A stretch of 64,000 nt of DNA from JAGTVG01 sp964543195. Its GTDB lineage: Bacteria; Bacteroidota; Bacteroidia; Cytophagales; Cyclobacteriaceae. Under the pieces are notes generated by a model. It saw only the letters and a program-made list of their open reading frames with translations, was not told where the DNA came from and searched no databases. Below, piece by piece: positions 60,791-64,000 of the stretch. Position 1 is the stretch's first letter. Each line of letters opens with the position of its first letter. The translations under genes and the position numbers were made by a program. Where the stretch lies: the NCBI GenBank assembly GCA_964543195.1, contig CAZIXF010000003.1:1-64000 (forward strand). The letters are read 5' to 3'.

Positions 60791-63700
60791 TTATTTATTC
60801 CATTCCGGTAACCGGCCGGGTGTCCATGGTGCTCCGGCCTCTTCCAGATCCCTTTCCAGGTTGGGGATGGTAATCTCTGTCAAATTCCTGATCTCATCAT
60901 AGACCTCCTCGAATCTGTTTTCAGCAATTTCCAACGACGAGCGCTGCGTGTCGGTAGGTGCCGAGGTTGTACTCCAGAGTCCGTAAATGATCGTATTGAT
61001 CCGGTCGGAAATAGCCGGAGGTACAGGAAATTCACGACGCTTCAGACTATAGTCTCCATTAAGTTCCCTGTCGATCTGTTTAAGTTGTTGATCGATCGCT
61101 GATATTCTCTCCGAAAGCTCAGTTGGAGTATCCCTGGTATTTTTTATCGCTTCGAAGAAATAGGTCACTTTTTCGTTGAGCTCTTCAAGGGTTTTGTTTG
61201 TTCCTTCAACCACTCTCAGCAATTCAGTCACTTTATTTTTAAATTCGAATACTGCCTCCTTATCCCTTGCAGGCAACGTAACATGATTCAGCAGTTGCGT
61301 TTCAAAGGATTGATCAGGAACCAGTTCCGTGACTTTGCCATCCTGAAATTTGAACAGGGAGACCTGATATGTACCCGGTAAGGCCAGGGGGCCTTTGTCG
61401 GGTTCGGAAAAAGGATTGTCGAAAGAGGGCCCGGTCAATTTCACCGGGGTGGTGGATGGATAATGGAAATCCCACACGATACGGTGTATGCCTTTTTTCG
61501 GTTCGGCCTCAAGCTGTCTGATGATGTTTCCGTTTCCATCCTTAATGGTAAAGAACAGTTTGGGTGCCGGTTCATCGTCCTCTTCCCTTATTTCCTCAAA
61601 TTCAGGATACTGGATCTTATCGCCCTTTTCAAGAATCTTTTTCTCTTCTTTTTGCCGCATTTCCTTTCTGGTAAGGATATCGTCTTTCAGGTAATAGGTG
61701 AATTGAGCACCCACTGCAGGATTCTCGGCAGTATAATATGCTGAACCCTGGAAAGATTTACCTCTCAGGCCAAGTGGTTTGGATTCGAGAAACATCCAGC
61801 TCTTTTTTACGGGAAAAATATGTGCTTCTTTCTCCAGGGTCCCTGAGTTGAGGGATCTTAGCGGAGAATAATCGTCAAGTACATAAAACCCTCGTCCGAA
61901 TGTACCCAGTACCAGGTCGTTTTCGCGCTTTTGAATGGCCAGATCCCGGACGGCGATCACCGGCACATTTGCCTTCAGTTGAGTCCAGTTCAAACCACCG
62001 TCGACGGTGAAAAACACACCGAATTCGGTTCCTGCAAAAAGCAGTTGTGGCATTTCATGGTCTTCGGCTATGCTGTACACCGAGCCCCTTTCAGGCAGAT
62101 TGCCGGAAATTGATTCCCAGGATTTACCCTTGTTCCTGGTTACCAGGATATAGGGTTTAAAATCACCTCTTTTATGATTATTGAAAACGGCATATACGGT
62201 TTGGGTATCATGCTGGGAAGCCACAAGCTGGTTAACATAAGTCGTGTCCGGTACGCCGGGAAATGAAACAAGCTGTTGCCAGTTTATTCCGCCGTCTTCA
62301 GTAAAATTTATCGCCCCGTCATCGGTACCTGCATACAAAAGCCCCTCCTGCAGGGGAGATTCATCCAGGCTTACGATGTTTCCGTAGATAGAAGTGGATT
62401 TATTCTTGGCCACGGCATCCATACCCCATATCCTGTCCATAACGGGAAGCTTGTTCCTGTCGATCTGCCTGGTCAGATCATCACTGATCACTTCCCAGGT
62501 ATTTCCACGGTCGTCACTTCTGAATACTTTATTGGCTGCAAAATATAAACGGGTGGATTGATGCGGACTGACGATCAGGGGTGCATCCCAGTTCCAGCGG
62601 TAGGCTTCCTCTCCCTGCCTTTCCATGGGTTTGATATCTATGGCTTCACCACTTTTCCTGTCATAGCGAACAAGCCAGCCATATTGGGATTGGGCATATA
62701 CGATATCCGGATTTTCGGGATCCACTACCGATTCGAAACCATCACCTCCGTTGGTAATATACCAGTCGGAATTTACAATACCGGCAATATTGGTCGTTCT
62801 CGAAGGCCCACCCATGCTGAAATTATCCTGTGTGCCGCCGTAGATATTATAAAAAGGGTAATCGTTATCTACACTCACTTTATAATATTGTGTAATGGGG
62901 AGATTGGTAAAAAATTTCCAGTTTTCTCCCCCGTCATAAGACTCATACAACCCGCCATCACATCCCACAATAAAATGGGAATTATCATCGGGATCGATCC
63001 ACATGGCATGGTTGTCCACGTGCTTGTATTTTTCACCCAGCATACGGAATGTATTGCCCCCATCGGTGGTATAATGCATCCATACATCCATGGCATAGAT
63101 GGTATTCAGGTCAGAAGGATCGCATAATATTTCCTGATAATAATTACCTGAAGTATGATAATCACTCATTTTTTCCCAGCTTTCACCGCGATCCACCGAA
63201 CGATAAAATCCGCTTTCATCGCCGGCAGCTTCCACAATGGCATACACAAAATCCGGATTTACCGGTGAAATATCCAAACCGATTCTCCCCAGGTCTGCTT
63301 CGGGTAATCCCTTCATGATTTTTCTCCATTTTTTACCGCCATCGGTAGACTTATAAACTGCGGATTCCGGTCCGCCTCCAATGTAAGTAAATACATGCCG
63401 CCTCCTCTGGTGAGCAGCGGCATACAACAGGTCGGGGTCCCGGGGATCTATATGGATCTCGTTAAAACCGGTATGTTCACTGACATGGAGTATCCTGTTC
63501 CATGTGGATCCTCCATCGGCGGATTTATAGATCCCCCGGTCGCCCCCGGCTGACCAGAGAGGACCGTAGGCAGCTACATAAATGATGTCTGAATTTTCAG
63601 GATGGACTACGATATTACCAATATGTTCAGAATTTATAAGGCCCATATTCTCCCACGATTTTCCGCCATCTGTCGATTTGTAGATTCCATCTCCGTAGCC

Positions 63701-64000
63701 TACACTACGTTGATTGTTGTTTTCGCCTGTGCCTATCCAAATGGTATGCCGGTTGTTCGGATCAAGGGTAATGCAGCCAATGGAATAGGAACCTTCCTTA
63801 TCAAAGATCGGGGTCCAGGTTGTGCCTGCATTATCGGTTTTCCAGACTCCTCCGCTTGCGACGGTAATATACCAGGTATCCCGGTTTACCGGATCAATGG
63901 CAATATCCGAGATGCGTCCCGAGGTAAGGGCCGGGCCAAGAGCCCTGAACCGGAGCCCGTTCAGGATATCCGGACCGATCCCGTTTTTTTCGGAGCTGTT
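60791..64000 (-). CDS. Asp-box (BNR/sortilin-like) repeat protein, cut at the right edge
   Basis: Large beta-propeller protein of the VPS10/sortilin-like type found in Bacteroidota. The frame stays open to 64000, so the N-terminus and any signal peptide lie outside; an internal Met at 63646 is not the true start. At least 1069 residues are visible. They contain about eleven Asp-boxes of the form S/T-x-D-x-G-x-T/S-W, for example STDGGKSWENM, SVDRGESWEKM and TVDGGLNWTQL. The last third is a mixed region with coiled-coil-like helices (about 900-1000) and no type IX sorting domain. Often annotated as glycosyl hydrolase, but no catalytic residues can be shown. Confidence 0.85.
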   Translation of the reverse strand, partial: NSSEKNGIGPDILNGLRFRALGPALTSGRISDIAIDPVNRDTWYITVASGGVWKTDNAGTTWTPIFDKEGSYSIGCITLDPNNRHTIWIGTGENNNQRSVGYGDGIYKSTDGGKSWENMGLINSEHIGNIVVHPENSDIIYVAAYGPLWSAGGDRGIYKSADGGSTWNRILHVSEHTGFNEIHIDPRDPDLLYAAAHQRRRHVFTYIGGGPESAVYKSTDGGKKWRKIMKGLPEADLGRIGLDISPVNPDFVYAIVEAAGDESGFYRSVDRGESWEKMSDYHTSGNYYQEILCDPSDLNTIYAMDVWMHYTTDGGNTFRMLGEKYKHVDNHAMWIDPDDNSHFIVGCDGGLYESYDGGENWKFFTNLPITQYYKVSVDNDYPFYNIYGGTQDNFSMGGPSRTTNIAGIVNSDWYITNGGDGFESVVDPENPDIVYAQSQYGWLVRYDRKSGEAIDIKPMERQGEEAYRWNWDAPLIVSPHQSTRLYFAANKVFRSDDRGNTWEVISDDLTRQIDRNKLPVMDRIWGMDAVAKNKSTSIYGNIVSLDESPLQEGLLYAGTDDGAINFTEDGGINWQQLVSFPGVPDTTYVNQLVASQHDTQTVYAVFNNHKRGDFKPYILVTRNKGKSWESISGNLPERGSVYSIAEDHEMPQLLFAGTEFGVFFTVDGGLNWTQLKANVPVIAVRDLAIQKRENDLVLGTFGRGFYVLDDYSPLRSLNSGTLEKEAHIFPVKKSWMFLESKPLGLRGKSFQGSAYYTAENPAVGAQFTYYLKDDILTRKEMRQKEEKKILEKGDKIQYPEFEEIREEDDEPAPKLFFTIKDGNGNIIRQLEAEPKKGIHRIVWDFHYPSTTPVKLTGPSFDNPFSEPDKGPLALPGTYQVSLFKFQDGKVTELVPDQSFETQLLNHVTLPARDKEAVFEFKNKVTELLRVVEGTNKTLEELNEKVTYFFEAIKNTRDTPTELSERISAIDQQLKQIDRELNGDYSLKRREFPVPPAISDRINTIIYGLWSTTSAPTDTQRSSLEIAENRFEEVYDEIRNLTEITIPNLERDLEEAGAPWTPGRLPEWNK

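Overview
The window is a chromosomal segment of a Bacteroidota bacterium, most likely in or near the Bacteroidales/Marinilabiliales (an inference from gene content). Three things support this. Bacteroidota-type promoters (TTTG, 19-20 nt, TAnnTTTG) lie in front of the tRNA and ribosomal operons. Ribosome-binding sites are weak or absent before most genes. Ribosomal proteins bL36 and uS14 lack zinc ligands, and a DUF3467 gene follows rpoC. Nearly all of the DNA is coding. No mobile element, CRISPR array or phage gene was seen.

Layout. (1) 111-6340, minus strand: hexuronate catabolism, with UxaE-type epimerase, uronate isomerase UxaC, KDPG aldolase and a three-part TRAP transporter. (2) 6427-17146: envelope polysaccharide and lipid A genes on both strands. 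These are an MsbA-like ABC exporter, four glycosyltransferase genes (one a tandem two-domain protein), a Wzi-like outer-membrane protein, a SAM methyltransferase and an LpxL-type acyltransferase. (3) 17246-20550: an ECF sigma factor, a small soluble zinc-finger protein, gmk and nadD, convergent with pyrH-frr. (4) 20724-23273: an M1 aminopeptidase lipoprotein. (5) 23464-36981: tRNA-Tyr, tRNA-Gly, tRNA-Thr, tuf, then tRNA-Trp, secE, nusG, rplKAJL, rpoBC and DUF3467. (6) 37106-54321: the str, S10, spc and alpha ribosomal clusters joined into one 17-kb block, rpsL to rplQ. (7) 54458-64000: carA, eno, a DivIC/FtsB-like gene, an outer-membrane protein, an Ldh-family dehydrogenase, a Ppx/GppA protein, a small unrecognised basic protein, and a large Asp-box repeat protein cut by the right edge.

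How it fits together. The left block imports and degrades hexuronates. The second block builds and exports surface glycans and lipid A. The centre is the transcription and translation core. Its transcription units can be read from the sequence: hairpin terminators after tuf, rpsJ, rplQ and eno, each followed by or overlapping a promoter for the next unit, and a series of hairpins between rplL and rpoB.

I found no convincing new defence or mobile system. The items most worth a second look are the 127-residue charged tail on bL17, the fused double GT4 protein, the ECF sigma/soluble zinc-finger pair with a possibly near-leaderless promoter, the repeat hairpin between tRNA genes, the recurring TTAG variant of the -33 box, the TTG start of rpoB, the absence of map between secY and infA, and the small orphan protein at 60453.
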